A stretch of 53,855 bases of DNA from an uncultured Flavobacteriales bacterium. GTDB taxonomy: Bacteria > Bacteroidota > Bacteroidia > Flavobacteriales_E > Vicingaceae. Both the position numbers and the translations under genes were made by a program. Where the stretch lies: positions 1-53,855 of the forward strand of contig CAJXMH010000020.1 of NCBI GenBank assembly GCA_913056345.1, given 5' to 3'. Positions 37,830 through 46,160 of this stretch are shown here, piece after piece (position 1 is the first letter of the stretch; each line of letters starts with the position of its first letter). A model generated the notes under the pieces. The model searched no databases. It was not told where the DNA came from and worked only from the letters and a program-made list of their open reading frames with translations.

Positions 37830-38180
37830 TTGAATAAGCAGAATATCATATTAGAGAAGACAATAGACTTTTCACTTGAGATTATCCAGTATTGTGATCA
37901 ATTAGAAGCAAAGAAAAAATACGTAATTGCTAGACAATTGTTGAGATCTGCTACTTCTGTAGGGGCAAATGTGCATGAAGCTCAAAACTGTGAAAGCAAA
38001 GCAGACTTCATTCATAAAATCAAGATTGCAGCAAAAGAAGCAGAAGAAACAAAGTACTGGTTAACCTTATGCGAAAAATCGGATTCATACCCTTTTGACG
38101 AAAAACTAAAACACACCATTCAAGAAATTAACCTAATCATTTACAAGATACTAAGCACCTCAATAAAAAGTAAGAAGTGA
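37830..38180 (+). CDS. Four-helix-bundle protein (23S rRNA intervening-sequence-protein-like)
   Basis: 116 residues, all helical, with family features LEKTIDFSLEIIQYC, IARQLLRSATSVGANVHEAQNC and FIHKIKIAAKEAEETKYWL. The family was first seen as the protein encoded in 23S rRNA intervening sequences and also resembles the Avd accessory protein of diversity-generating retroelements; no reverse transcriptase or variable repeat is nearby. It probably forms an oligomeric RNA- or nucleic-acid-binding ring, but its function is not established. The start is TTG 37830; no ATG is available in frame. It is flanked on both sides by octamer arrays and lies between scoA and scoB. Confidence 0.88.
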   Translation: MNKQNIILEKTIDFSLEIIQYCDQLEAKKKYVIARQLLRSATSVGANVHEAQNCESKADFIHKIKIAAKEAEETKYWLTLCEKSDSYPFDEKLKHTIQEINLIIYKILSTSIKSKK

Positions 38181-38201
38181 ACAAACAACAAAAGAACAAT
38201 C

Positions 38202-38329
38202 CATTGACTAATTGATCCATTAGTTCATTGTTTCATTGATTCATTGGTAAATTAGTTCATTGATTCATTGTTCCATTGATCCATTAGTTCATTGGTAAAT
38301 TAGTTCATTGAGTGATTGATAAATTAAAA
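38202..38329 (+). repeat. Right octamer array (NATTNNNN x 16)
   Basis: Sixteen consecutive 8-nt units with exact period, mostly CATTGATT, CATTAGTT, CATTGGTA, AATTAGTT or CATTGTTC. Longer direct repeats are offset by multiples of 8: 24 nt at 38240-38263 and 38288-38311 (offset 48), and 19 nt at 38212-38230 and 38276-38294 (offset 64). The 12-mer ATTAGTTCATTG occurs four times. The array ends 3 nt before the scoB ATG at 38333. Confidence 0.9.
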
Positions 38330-38332
38330 AAT

Positions 38333-38986
38333 ATGATTGACAAAAACGGTATAGCAAAACGAATAGCGCAAGAACTCGAAGACGGTTGGTATGTAAACCT
38401 TGGAATTGGCATTCCAACCTTGGTGGCCAATTACATTCCTGACGGTATTGATGTAACCTTGCAATCTGAAAACGGACTGCTCGGCATGGGTCCCTTTCCT
38501 ACAGAAGCAGAAGTAGATGCTGATTTGATCAACGCAGGTAAGCAAACCATCACCACCAGACCGGGTTCAGTATTCTTTCACTCAGCTGATAGCTTTGCCA
38601 TGATTCGTGGTGGTAAGGTGCAGCTAACTGTCCTTGGTGCAATGGAGGTTGATCAAAACGGAGACATTGCCAATTGGAAGATACCGGGTAAAATGGTAAA
38701 AGGTATGGGAGGAGCTATGGATCTAGTAGCTTCTGCTGAAAACATCATTGTTGCCATGATGCATACCAACAAGCGTGGGGATTCTAAACTTTTGAAAAAG
38801 TGTACCCTCCCACTTACCGGTGTAAACTGCATTACAAAAATTGTGACTAATCTCGCCGTTTTGGAGGTTGAAAATGGAGCCTTTGTTTTAAAAGAAAGAG
38901 CTCCCGGGGTGAGTGTAGAAGAAATCAAGGCTGCTACTGAAGGAGAACTAATTGTGAAGGGTGAGATTCCTGAAATGAATGTTTAA
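38333..38986 (+). CDS. scoB: 3-oxoacid (succinyl-CoA:acetoacetate) CoA-transferase subunit B
   Basis: 217 residues from ATG 38333 (MIDKNGIAKRIAQEL), the normal subunit B N-terminus; an in-frame GTG at 38312 lies inside the octamer array and is less likely. The catalytic Glu is in TLQSENGLLGMGP, followed by GMGGAMDLV. It pairs with scoA. Its leader is entirely octamer array, so its translation may depend on how that RNA folds. Confidence 0.93.
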   Translation: MIDKNGIAKRIAQELEDGWYVNLGIGIPTLVANYIPDGIDVTLQSENGLLGMGPFPTEAEVDADLINAGKQTITTRPGSVFFHSADSFAMIRGGKVQLTVLGAMEVDQNGDIANWKIPGKMVKGMGGAMDLVASAENIIVAMMHTNKRGDSKLLKKCTLPLTGVNCITKIVTNLAVLEVENGAFVLKERAPGVSVEEIKAATEGELIVKGEIPEMNV

Positions 38987-38996
38987 ATAAACAACA

Positions 38997-39392
38997 ATGA
39001 AGAATTTAATTTTAATTGCATTTGTACTACTAGGCTTTGCAGCCTGCGAAAGCCCAATTGAAAATGGGGACTTGGTTTATTTGTCTTTGAGAGAGGACAA
39101 ACACTTTTCATTGAAAGAGGACAATTTTTTCAAGTGTTCTACCAAAGAAAAACTGCCCTTAGTTTACAATGAAATTGATGATAAAACCTTCACACTTAAA
39201 ACCAAAGAAGGCTTAAATGTCTATTATAAGAACTACTTTTTAAGAGTAGGTGAAGAAGAAGCAGATATTTTTTCGAAAGAAAAAGCAGATGGTAAAGTCT
39301 ATTTAATCTCGCCTGAACTACGATATGTTGGTTGTAATGGCAATCAGGTTTATCAAGTTGATAAACCCGCAGTAACTATAAATCACTATTAA
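38997..39392 (+). CDS. Small lipoprotein of unknown function
   Basis: 131 residues with lipoprotein signal MKNLILIAFVLLGFAAC (lipobox GFAAC). The rest is polar and beta-rich, with two more Cys (about 43 and 116). I do not recognise the family. It starts 10 nt after scoB and may be on the same transcript. Confidence 0.7.
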   Translation: MKNLILIAFVLLGFAACESPIENGDLVYLSLREDKHFSLKEDNFFKCSTKEKLPLVYNEIDDKTFTLKTKEGLNVYYKNYFLRVGEEEADIFSKEKADGKVYLISPELRYVGCNGNQVYQVDKPAVTINHY

Positions 39393-39409
39393 GTCCTTTT
39401 TAAGTAAAG

Positions 39410-39442
39410 TTGGGCGTCTGAAATTCTTTCATTTAACCTTTG
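39410..39442 (+). promoter_or_regulatory. Promoter of the first arylsulfotransferase-like gene
   Basis: TTG at 39410-39412, a 22-nt spacer and AACCTTTG at 39435-39442 (one mismatch to TAnnTTTG), 26 nt before the ATG. Confidence 0.35.
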
Positions 39443-39468
39443 GTAGAGAAGTAAAATATTGAATCCTG

Positions 39469-40770
39469 ATGGTAAAAAAGATTCTAAATATATTTTCTTT
39501 TATTGTTGTATTCCTTTTCATTCTTGCCGTTTACGGATGGATGGTCAATCAAATTGGAAAGGGTAGTAAAAAATTCGGTGTTCTAACTGAGCCAATTAAA
39601 TTCATGTATTCTTTTCCTGATCTTTTTGAAGAATCGGTAGAAGAAGCGAAATCACTCCCTCCCACTTTTCTGAAAACCCCTTCTAATTTTAAACCGATCA
39701 ACCAACTGAAAAAAGATCTTATAGTTTTAGCAACTTGCACCAAAACGGCTGATGAGCGCTCTATCGTCTTAATGAACCTAAAAAACGATTCTATTCTAAA
39801 AGAATGGACAGTAGACAATCCTTGGGGAGAGACCGGCAGAATTGTGAACCCTTTGATTCATCCCGATGGTTCATTGATCTATAATTATTACTACTGGGCT
39901 AAGCCAGGCTTAACCAAATTAGACTCCAATGGAAAAGTAATCTGGCAAAATCAAGAACTTGTAGTTCATCATGGTATGAATGTAAATCATGAAGGCGATA
40001 TATGGGCTTGTACTATTCGCAAAGGTAAGTCAGGTGGGGTATATGCTCTAGGCGGAGAACGTGTCTTCTATAACGATTACAAGATCACCAAGTATGACCA
40101 TGAAACAGGTGAAATTCTCTTCGATAAGTCAATAACCAAAATCCTTAAAGAAAACAATCTGGTAAATTACCTTTTTAAATCAACCATCACAGAGGAGCCT
40201 ATACATTTAAACGATGTGCAACCAGCCCTTAAAACTTCCCCGTTTTACCAAGAAGACGATGTTTTTATTAGCCTGAGAAATATAAACCTGATTATGCATT
40301 ACAGGCCTGCCAACAATAAGCTAATTGATCTCATTGAGGGGCCCTTTGCACATCAACACGATGTAGATATTTTAAATGACAGTGTTTTGGTTTTGTTTAA
40401 CAACAACACTTACAAAACCTATGAGGGCATGAAAATTAATATGGCTAAAAAAATAAAGGATAAGTCAGAATTGGAAGATGCTGGTGCACACTTCTCTAAT
40501 ATAGTAAGTTACAATCTTAGCAGTAAAAGTTTTTCTTTTATCGGTAATTCGGTTTTTGCAAAAAATAGAATCCATACTGTTAATGAAGGCTTAATGGAGT
40601 TTATAGAGCCAAAAACTTATTTTGTTGAGGAACAAAACTCAGGTGTTCTTTGGGTTATCAAAGATGAAAAAGTTCTGTACAAGAATGTTCTAAAATCTCA
40701 ACACGTGGGTTTTCATCATTTGCCTAATTGGACTAGAATTATTCAATATGGGGATAAGGATTTCAGATAG
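39469..40770 (+). CDS. Membrane-anchored arylsulfotransferase-like protein (paralogue 1)
   Basis: 433 residues: an N-terminal TM anchor (about 5-26) followed by a beta-propeller-like domain facing the periplasm. Conserved His motifs are HHGMNVNHEGDIW (His167/168), PIHLNDVQPAL (His246) and HQHDVDILNDSVLVLFNNN (His297), resembling the ASST/Arylsulfotransf_2 families, where His residues carry the sulfuryl group. The C-terminus is LPNWTRII. Two paralogues lie at 46161 and 49029. Family assignment is by motif recall and is moderately sure; donor and acceptor are unknown. Confidence 0.72.
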   Translation: MVKKILNIFSFIVVFLFILAVYGWMVNQIGKGSKKFGVLTEPIKFMYSFPDLFEESVEEAKSLPPTFLKTPSNFKPINQLKKDLIVLATCTKTADERSIVLMNLKNDSILKEWTVDNPWGETGRIVNPLIHPDGSLIYNYYYWAKPGLTKLDSNGKVIWQNQELVVHHGMNVNHEGDIWACTIRKGKSGGVYALGGERVFYNDYKITKYDHETGEILFDKSITKILKENNLVNYLFKSTITEEPIHLNDVQPALKTSPFYQEDDVFISLRNINLIMHYRPANNKLIDLIEGPFAHQHDVDILNDSVLVLFNNNTYKTYEGMKINMAKKIKDKSELEDAGAHFSNIVSYNLSSKSFSFIGNSVFAKNRIHTVNEGLMEFIEPKTYFVEEQNSGVLWVIKDEKVLYKNVLKSQHVGFHHLPNWTRIIQYGDKDFR

Positions 40771-40823
40771 CCGCCTCACTTTAGAATATCGAGGAAGATG
40801 AAGCACAGTAAATAATCACCGAA

Positions 40824-40831
40824 TAGTTTTG
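40824..40831 (+). promoter_or_regulatory. -7 promoter-like element before the GT-C-like gene
   Basis: TAGTTTTG (perfect TAnnTTTG), 56 nt before the ATG at 40888. It overlaps a short palindrome (TTTGTTT at 40828-40834 with AAACAAA at 40836-40842). Confidence 0.3.
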
Positions 40832-40887
40832 TTTAAAACAAACTCTTCAAATGTAATTGCTAAAAATTGGTCAATCGAAAAGACTAA

Positions 40888-42255
40888 ATGGCTTGTATCA
40901 AATTAAAAAGTGGGACTACAGATTTGAAGTTGAATAGCATTTTAGTAATTGGCATCTCAATAGTTCTGTTCTCTTTATTTCAAAGATATTGGCAAGAGGA
41001 AAATAAAATATTGGTTTATGATGCCCTTTTCTACTATTCCTATATACCAGGAATACTAGAACATGAAGATGCCTCATTTGAATTTTTAGCTAATACCGAA
41101 AAAAATATTAGCAGAAAATATTTAGTTAAAGAGAGCCCCAACGGCATAAAAGTCCCCAAAGCAACTTATGGTGTAGCACTTTTTGAATTGCCCTTTTACA
41201 CCATTGCAGACCAATTTGCTAAGTTTAAAAACTATAAATCGAACAGCTTTTCAAGTCCTTATCGATTAGCTATACTAATTGCTTGTAATTTCTATTTAAT
41301 AATAGGAATCTATTTCTTACGCAAGGTGCTTTTAAAGTACTTCAGCAAGTATGCAGTAGAAATAAGCGTCATTGTAATTGTGCTTGGAACCAACCTTTTT
41401 ACTTATGTAACTTACGTTCCCGGAATGAGTCATGGATATAGCTTCTTCTGCGCATGTATCTATTTATATTCCATTGACAAGTGGCAATCTGTAGAAAAAA
41501 CCAAATATCTATATCTAAGTTGCTTTTTTTTAGGCCTTCTTATCCTACTCCGTCCAACAAATGCAAGTTTTGGTTTTTTTCTTTTGTTTTTTAGCTTCAG
41601 GTCAATAAAAGAGAATTTCCAACTTATAAAAAGAAAATTCAAGTTTTATGCAGCCGGTATAATCTTTATGATTCTCCCTTTAATACCTCAAATGGTATAT
41701 TGGAAATTACATACCGGAAATTTGCTGTTTTATACTTACGGTGAAGAAAAATTCTTTTGGAATGATCCTAAAGTGTTAGAAGGGTTGTTTAGCTTTCGAA
41801 AAGGCTGGCTAGTATACAGTCCTCTCATGCTTTTGTCTTTAACTGGAATATTCGTAAATAATCAAATCATTAAAAATAATAGGATCGTAATTCTTCTATT
41901 CCTTCTCATAAACGTATACATAACTTTTTCTTGGTGGTGCTGGTGGTACGGGGGGTCGTTTGGTCAAAGGCCCATGATTGACTTCTATCCAATTTTGGCA
42001 CTTCCTTTAGTAGCTATTTTGGAAAAAATGTTTCAAAGAAACAAGGTATTAAAGGCTTTTAGCTTATCAATAATAAGCTCTTTTTGTGCACTAAGCCTAT
42101 TCCAAAACTATCAATACCAAGTAGGCTTAATACATCATAATGCAATGTCAAAGTCATCTTATAAAATGATATTCCTGAAGACAGAAAAGCCTGAGGGCTA
42201 TAACAATACATTAATCCCCCCAATGCCTAATAAGGCAATGAAAGGCCTTAGGTAA
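40888..42255 (+). CDS. Multi-pass membrane protein, GT-C glycosyltransferase-like
   Basis: 455 residues with about ten membrane helices, a large first extracytoplasmic loop (IPGILEHEDASFEFLANT ... KATYGVALFELPFY) and a late WWCWWYGGSFGQRPMIDFYPILALPL segment. The layout matches the gene at 26078 and GT-C membrane glycosyltransferases that use lipid-linked donors, but no clear catalytic motif was found. The neighbouring GT2 gene at 43.7 kb could supply a lipid-linked sugar. The next gene begins directly after its stop. Confidence 0.65.
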   Translation: MACIKLKSGTTDLKLNSILVIGISIVLFSLFQRYWQEENKILVYDALFYYSYIPGILEHEDASFEFLANTEKNISRKYLVKESPNGIKVPKATYGVALFELPFYTIADQFAKFKNYKSNSFSSPYRLAILIACNFYLIIGIYFLRKVLLKYFSKYAVEISVIVIVLGTNLFTYVTYVPGMSHGYSFFCACIYLYSIDKWQSVEKTKYLYLSCFFLGLLILLRPTNASFGFFLLFFSFRSIKENFQLIKRKFKFYAAGIIFMILPLIPQMVYWKLHTGNLLFYTYGEEKFFWNDPKVLEGLFSFRKGWLVYSPLMLLSLTGIFVNNQIIKNNRIVILLFLLINVYITFSWWCWWYGGSFGQRPMIDFYPILALPLVAILEKMFQRNKVLKAFSLSIISSFCALSLFQNYQYQVGLIHHNAMSKSSYKMIFLKTEKPEGYNNTLIPPMPNKAMKGLR

Positions 42256-43629
42256 ATGATGTTCTATAAGATTTTTAAAAATCCGATTATTCAATTCATT
42301 CTGGCGGTAACTGTGCTCTTAAACAAAGCTGTTATTAATGGCTTTCCACTTTTACAGGCTAAGTCTGCTAGAATTATGATCGCAGCTTCAACAAGCAAAG
42401 TCCTAAACGATCTAGAAGGGTTTTATCCCTTTTTTGTTAAATATAGTAGTTTAGGTTTGTCACTATGGTTTACTGTAATCTTTCAGGCGGCTTTGCTAAT
42501 TTATGCCCTCAATGAAATTTATAAAATTCATTTAAAAGAAAATAAAGTTGTCAAGTTTGTATGTTTAATCTTCTTAGTGTTTTTATCTAATGTTGACTAC
42601 TTTGTAGCTTCTATATCTCCCCATATATTTGCTTTGCTATCCTTGTTATATGGGTATTTAATATTCAAGAAGAAGGGAAGTATTGCTCTTAATTTAGCAG
42701 TCGTGATAATTAGCATGCTTGCTGTTCCTATTCAATCTTCCATCATATTGATAGTGGGAATTATTCTCTTATTGATAAAGCGTGTTAAAAATTGGAATCT
42801 CCGCGACACCAATACAACTCTTTTAATTGCCACCTCCTTAATCTCTGCCTGTTTAGTAAGCATACTCAATAAAAAATATGAAGGAAGTTATTACTACTTA
42901 AAAAACGCCAGTATTTATGAAACAGCTAGAGCATTTGATCGTCAAATAGCAATCGATTTTTTACAAGAAAAATGCAAGGAAGGTTCCTACTATCTTGGCT
43001 CTATTAATGTTTGCAAATCCAAAAAACACCTATCCTATATTTCTGAACAAAAATTCATTTACAACAAGAAGAGTCCGCTCTTCATGGGGGAGTGTTTGAG
43101 CAAATCAAGAAAAACTTGCTGGCAAGAAAAGCGAAATCAATTTATTTTTTTAATTGAAGGCTTGAAAGAATCAGGAAAATATAAAAATAGACTTAGATTG
43201 GCTTGGCTATCTTCAGCCATTAAGCAGCTATTTTATTACGAAGTGAAGCCATTACCTAATTTTAATTTTCACAGAACAATCAAGAAACACTATCCAATAG
43301 ATGATGGTCCATATCAGAGTTCATTGCAAATGAAAGGCGAAATTCAGTTTACTTTGGACAATTTGATAGAGGCTATCTTAGTCGTTGGTTCTTTTTTATT
43401 CTTTTTAGTTCAAAGTTTTATTAAGCCCAAAAAATATTTACCTTATTTCTTTACAATTTTTGGTGTCCTTTTTATAAATGCACTTGCAGTGACTTTCTTT
43501 GAAAGCGCATCTCCACACTTTCAAGGAAGAATAGTGTCGATAGTTTGCTTGGCATTAATCATTTCCTTTTTTAAGTCTTCTTTTTTTAGCCAACTACTTA
43601 TAAAGCTTGCAGAATATCTGCGAAATTGA
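42256..43629 (+). CDS. Hypothetical multi-pass membrane protein
   Basis: 457 residues with about nine membrane helices and a large soluble loop (residues 215-370) containing Cys residues in QEKCKEG, NVCKSKK, GECLSKS and KTCWQEKR. The general look is that of a GT-C or polymerase-like membrane protein, but I recognise no family. It follows the GT-C-like gene without spacing and was probably co-transcribed with it. ATG 42256 and ATG 42259 are both possible starts. Confidence 0.6.
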   Translation: MMFYKIFKNPIIQFILAVTVLLNKAVINGFPLLQAKSARIMIAASTSKVLNDLEGFYPFFVKYSSLGLSLWFTVIFQAALLIYALNEIYKIHLKENKVVKFVCLIFLVFLSNVDYFVASISPHIFALLSLLYGYLIFKKKGSIALNLAVVIISMLAVPIQSSIILIVGIILLLIKRVKNWNLRDTNTTLLIATSLISACLVSILNKKYEGSYYYLKNASIYETARAFDRQIAIDFLQEKCKEGSYYLGSINVCKSKKHLSYISEQKFIYNKKSPLFMGECLSKSRKTCWQEKRNQFIFLIEGLKESGKYKNRLRLAWLSSAIKQLFYYEVKPLPNFNFHRTIKKHYPIDDGPYQSSLQMKGEIQFTLDNLIEAILVVGSFLFFLVQSFIKPKKYLPYFFTIFGVLFINALAVTFFESASPHFQGRIVSIVCLALIISFFKSSFFSQLLIKLAEYLRN

Positions 43630-43652
43630 AACTTTTTATAAACTTTGAATAA

Positions 43653-43660
43653 TATCTTTG
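43653..43660 (+). promoter_or_regulatory. -7 promoter-like element of the GT2 gene
   Basis: TATCTTTG (perfect TAnnTTTG), with a TTG 24 nt upstream (43626-43628), a longer spacer than usual. It lies in the 147-nt gap before the GT2 coding start. Confidence 0.3.
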
Positions 43661-43776
43661 CTAATTGATTCTTTAGCTTTTCCACAGAAATTTTGTCTAG
43701 AAAACAATTAATCTAGCAACTTCAACATGAAGTGAATTATAGCTCTATTTTTAAACTACTGAATAACCTCAACACA

Positions 43777-44484
43777 TTGAAAAAACTATCCATCTTAATT
43801 CCGGCATTCAACGAAGAAAAAACTATCCATTTGATACTTGACAGAATCAAAGCGGTTCAACTTAAAAACGAAGTTGTTAAAGAGTTGGTCATCGTGAACG
43901 ACTCATCCACAGACAATACTGAAGAAGCAATTAATCAATACATAAAAGACAATCCCGATTTAGATATTCACTATTACTCACAAAAGGTAAATCAAGGAAA
44001 AGGAGCAGCCATACACAAAGCAATAGAGCTAGCAACAGGAGATTATTTAATTGTACAAGATGCCGACTTGGAGTATGATCCTAGAGAGTATAACGACTTA
44101 TTAAAACCAATCATAGAAGGTAATGCAGATGTAGTTTACGGTTCGCGTTTTTTAGGTGGGAATCCGCATAGAATTTTATTCTTTTGGCATTCTATCGGCA
44201 ATAAATTTTTAACCTTCCTTTCTAACATGTTTACCAACCTTAACTTAACAGACATGGAAACCTGTTATAAATTAATGGATGCCAAAATTGCCAAATCACT
44301 TAAACTAAAAGAGAAGCGATTTGGGTTTGAACCTGAGTTAACTGCTAAACTAGCACGGGTTCCTAAAATTAGAATTTATGAAGTCGGGATATCTTACTAT
44401 GGCAGAACTTATGAAGAAGGGAAAAAAATAGGCTGGAAAGATGGTTTCCGCGCCATTTACTGCATTTTAAAATACAACTTATAA
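43777..44484 (+). CDS. Family 2 glycosyltransferase (polyprenyl-phosphate sugar synthase-like)
   Basis: 235 residues from TTG 43777, which gives the standard N-terminus MKKLSILIPAFNEEKTI; a GTG at 43732 would add 15 residues. It is a GT-A fold with VIVNDSSTDNT, the DxD-type QDADLEYDP, VYGSRFLGG and DMETCYKLM, as in dolichyl/undecaprenyl-phosphate mannose or glucose synthases. There is no C-terminal membrane domain. It probably makes a lipid-linked sugar for the nearby GT-C-like proteins (inference). The convergent GH-like gene meets it stop to stop. Confidence 0.88.
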   Translation: MKKLSILIPAFNEEKTIHLILDRIKAVQLKNEVVKELVIVNDSSTDNTEEAINQYIKDNPDLDIHYYSQKVNQGKGAAIHKAIELATGDYLIVQDADLEYDPREYNDLLKPIIEGNADVVYGSRFLGGNPHRILFFWHSIGNKFLTFLSNMFTNLNLTDMETCYKLMDAKIAKSLKLKEKRFGFEPELTAKLARVPKIRIYEVGISYYGRTYEEGKKIGWKDGFRAIYCILKYNL

Positions 44485-44508
44485 ATCTAACTTATCAAGT
44501 TGTATTTT
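44469..44508. terminator. Bidirectional terminator spanning two convergent stop codons
   Basis: A perfect 12-bp inverted repeat AAAATACAACTT (44469-44480) and AAGTTGTATTTT (44497-44508), extended by ATAA/TTAT inside the loop. It encodes the final residues of both genes; their stops lie side by side as TTATAA (44479-44484). Confidence 0.75.
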
Positions 44509-46152
44509 TCCTAAGGAAGCTGTTGTTTTATAGTTGGAAAATAAACTTTCGTCAAAGGTAAAAACCGATCTTCCTGCATAAGTGGAGTCTAAGTACCATT
44601 GAAAATGATTCCCATGATATTCTAGACCTACATCCTCTAGTTTAATTGTTCTCGGGTCAGGAGTGTATTCAAGCTCTTTATAAAAACTAACTCTCGAATA
44701 ACCGGGTGCTGAAATTTCGAAGTGAACGTTTTCATCATTCGAGTATAAATTAAACTCCCCCTTTTGATTTGTAAAGGTATTCATCCCGATAGTCCAATAC
44801 TCATTCCAACCCCTAATAACAGCCCCTTCGATCCCTCTACCTTGCTCATCAACAACAGTACCCTTAATCTTATAATTATTATAGCCCATCATGTTATAAT
44901 AATTTACATGGCAGTCACAATCTCCATTTTTTGACATGGGCAGTTTCGGCAGTGAAAAGGCTGCATCTTTAAACTGACCTTTGATATAAGTATTGCTGTC
45001 TAATTCAGTTCGCTCACCTATACTGATCAAAGGGGTGTAATTGTGCTCAAAAGGACCCCATTTAACGTCTTGGTATTGCCACCATCCAAACCCTATGCCT
45101 CCACAATTGATAGTTCTTTGAAGTGCTTCTTTTAGAAAAAGTACTTGGTCAGCATAAGCAATTGAATCATTATCAGCAGGCAAAGAAGTTTCAGTAATAA
45201 TCCAAGGCTTCTTGATGTATTTTGAAAACCAATAGATTTCATTAGGCACCCTTAAAGGATGATAAGTATGGATAGAAACGAAGTCGACCGGCAAGATAGA
45301 AGGATCCCATTCAAAAACCTCTATTGGCTCAGCGAAGCTAATAGTCAACAATTGATTTGGAGCATATGATTTCATTTGTTTTAGCCACTTCTCTACAAGT
45401 GCCTTAGCATTTGACTTTTCTCTAAATCTATCTTTGCTATTCTCTTGTTCTTCATTGTCGAAGTAGATTGGTTCGTTAAAGAAATCATATGCGAAAATAG
45501 TCGGTGTTTCAGAAAATGTTTTAAGAATCTTTTCTACGTATTTCTTTTTCTTAAAAGAATAATTTAAGTTCTTCATTGGTTTAGGTAGAAGAAGCATGAT
45601 CCTAAGTTCCTCCTCTCTTGCAATTTCCACCACTTTTCTAAGAGCGGCAACCAAGTCATCTGTTAGTTTTTCATTTAATTGCCGATTCCCCCTATCTCTA
45701 TTTTGAAAGACTTCTATTGATGTCTCAAAATCTGCTTCAATAAGATCTAACTGGTTTAGTCCAACCAACCTCAATGAATTAAAGCCCATTTTCTTGATTA
45801 CCTTAAAGTGAGTTCGAAGTCTTTCTTCAGATTCAATTTCCGTATTACTGTCGAAGACTGCAGGATCATCATACTCTAGAGAGGGGGACAATATGATCCT
45901 TCCATCTATCTCCCTGGGACAAATTATATAGTTCATCAATTTAGGAAAGAAAGTAGATTCTGCTAATCTAAACGAATCATTTTCAAGGTAAACAAAGCCT
46001 TCAGGCGGTTTTTGTTTCTTTTCTTCTACTTGCTTTACTTCCGTTTTACAAGCAAATAAAACAGAAGCCAAAAGTAAAACAGTGAAGCTCCTGTAAATAA
46101 AACTGCTAAGCCGTTTACGTAGTATATCGAATGCAAAACCAGAGTTTTTCAA
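44479..46152 (-). CDS. Clan GH-A (GH5-like) glycoside hydrolase lipoprotein with carboxypeptidase-regulatory-like domain
   Basis: 557 residues from TTG 46152; lipobox Cys35 (LLLASVLFAC). A (beta/alpha)8 domain spans about 60-410 with probable acid/base Glu227 (YDFFNEP) and nucleophile Glu321 (WIITETS), plus SIHTYHPL. A carboxypeptidase-regulatory-like beta domain follows (about 425-490, IKGTVVDEQGRGIEGAVIRG). It resembles beta-mannanase or cellulase-type enzymes; the substrate is unknown. It is the last gene of the minus-strand sulfotransferase run, 8 nt after paralogue 2, so it may trim the same polymer. Confidence 0.8.
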   Translation of the reverse strand: MKNSGFAFDILRKRLSSFIYRSFTVLLLASVLFACKTEVKQVEEKKQKPPEGFVYLENDSFRLAESTFFPKLMNYIICPREIDGRIILSPSLEYDDPAVFDSNTEIESEERLRTHFKVIKKMGFNSLRLVGLNQLDLIEADFETSIEVFQNRDRGNRQLNEKLTDDLVAALRKVVEIAREEELRIMLLLPKPMKNLNYSFKKKKYVEKILKTFSETPTIFAYDFFNEPIYFDNEEQENSKDRFREKSNAKALVEKWLKQMKSYAPNQLLTISFAEPIEVFEWDPSILPVDFVSIHTYHPLRVPNEIYWFSKYIKKPWIITETSLPADNDSIAYADQVLFLKEALQRTINCGGIGFGWWQYQDVKWGPFEHNYTPLISIGERTELDSNTYIKGQFKDAAFSLPKLPMSKNGDCDCHVNYYNMMGYNNYKIKGTVVDEQGRGIEGAVIRGWNEYWTIGMNTFTNQKGEFNLYSNDENVHFEISAPGYSRVSFYKELEYTPDPRTIKLEDVGLEYHGNHFQWYLDSTYAGRSVFTFDESLFSNYKTTASLGKIQLDKLDL

Positions 46153-46160
46153 AGCAATTA

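Larger units (their letters stand above)
37767..38329 (+). mobile_element. Candidate IVS-like element: four-helix-bundle gene between inverted octamer arrays
   Basis: The element splits scoA from scoB. Its outer parts are period-8 arrays in opposite orientation and its centre is a gene for an intervening-sequence-protein-like four-helix bundle. In RNA, the left AAUG units can pair with the right CAUU units in register, giving a long imperfect stem that encloses the gene. This resembles the hairpin-plus-IVP layout of intervening sequences in 23S rRNA, but sits in a protein operon. No transposase or integrase is present and no target duplication could be defined, so mobility is an inference. 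Confidence 0.45.

Noticed and set aside
37830-38180. Diversity-generating retroelement (the four-helix protein as Avd)
   Set aside because: No reverse transcriptase, template repeat or variable repeat was found nearby.
38202-38329. CRISPR array
   Set aside because: The unit is 8 nt without spacers of 25-40 nt, and no cas genes are present.
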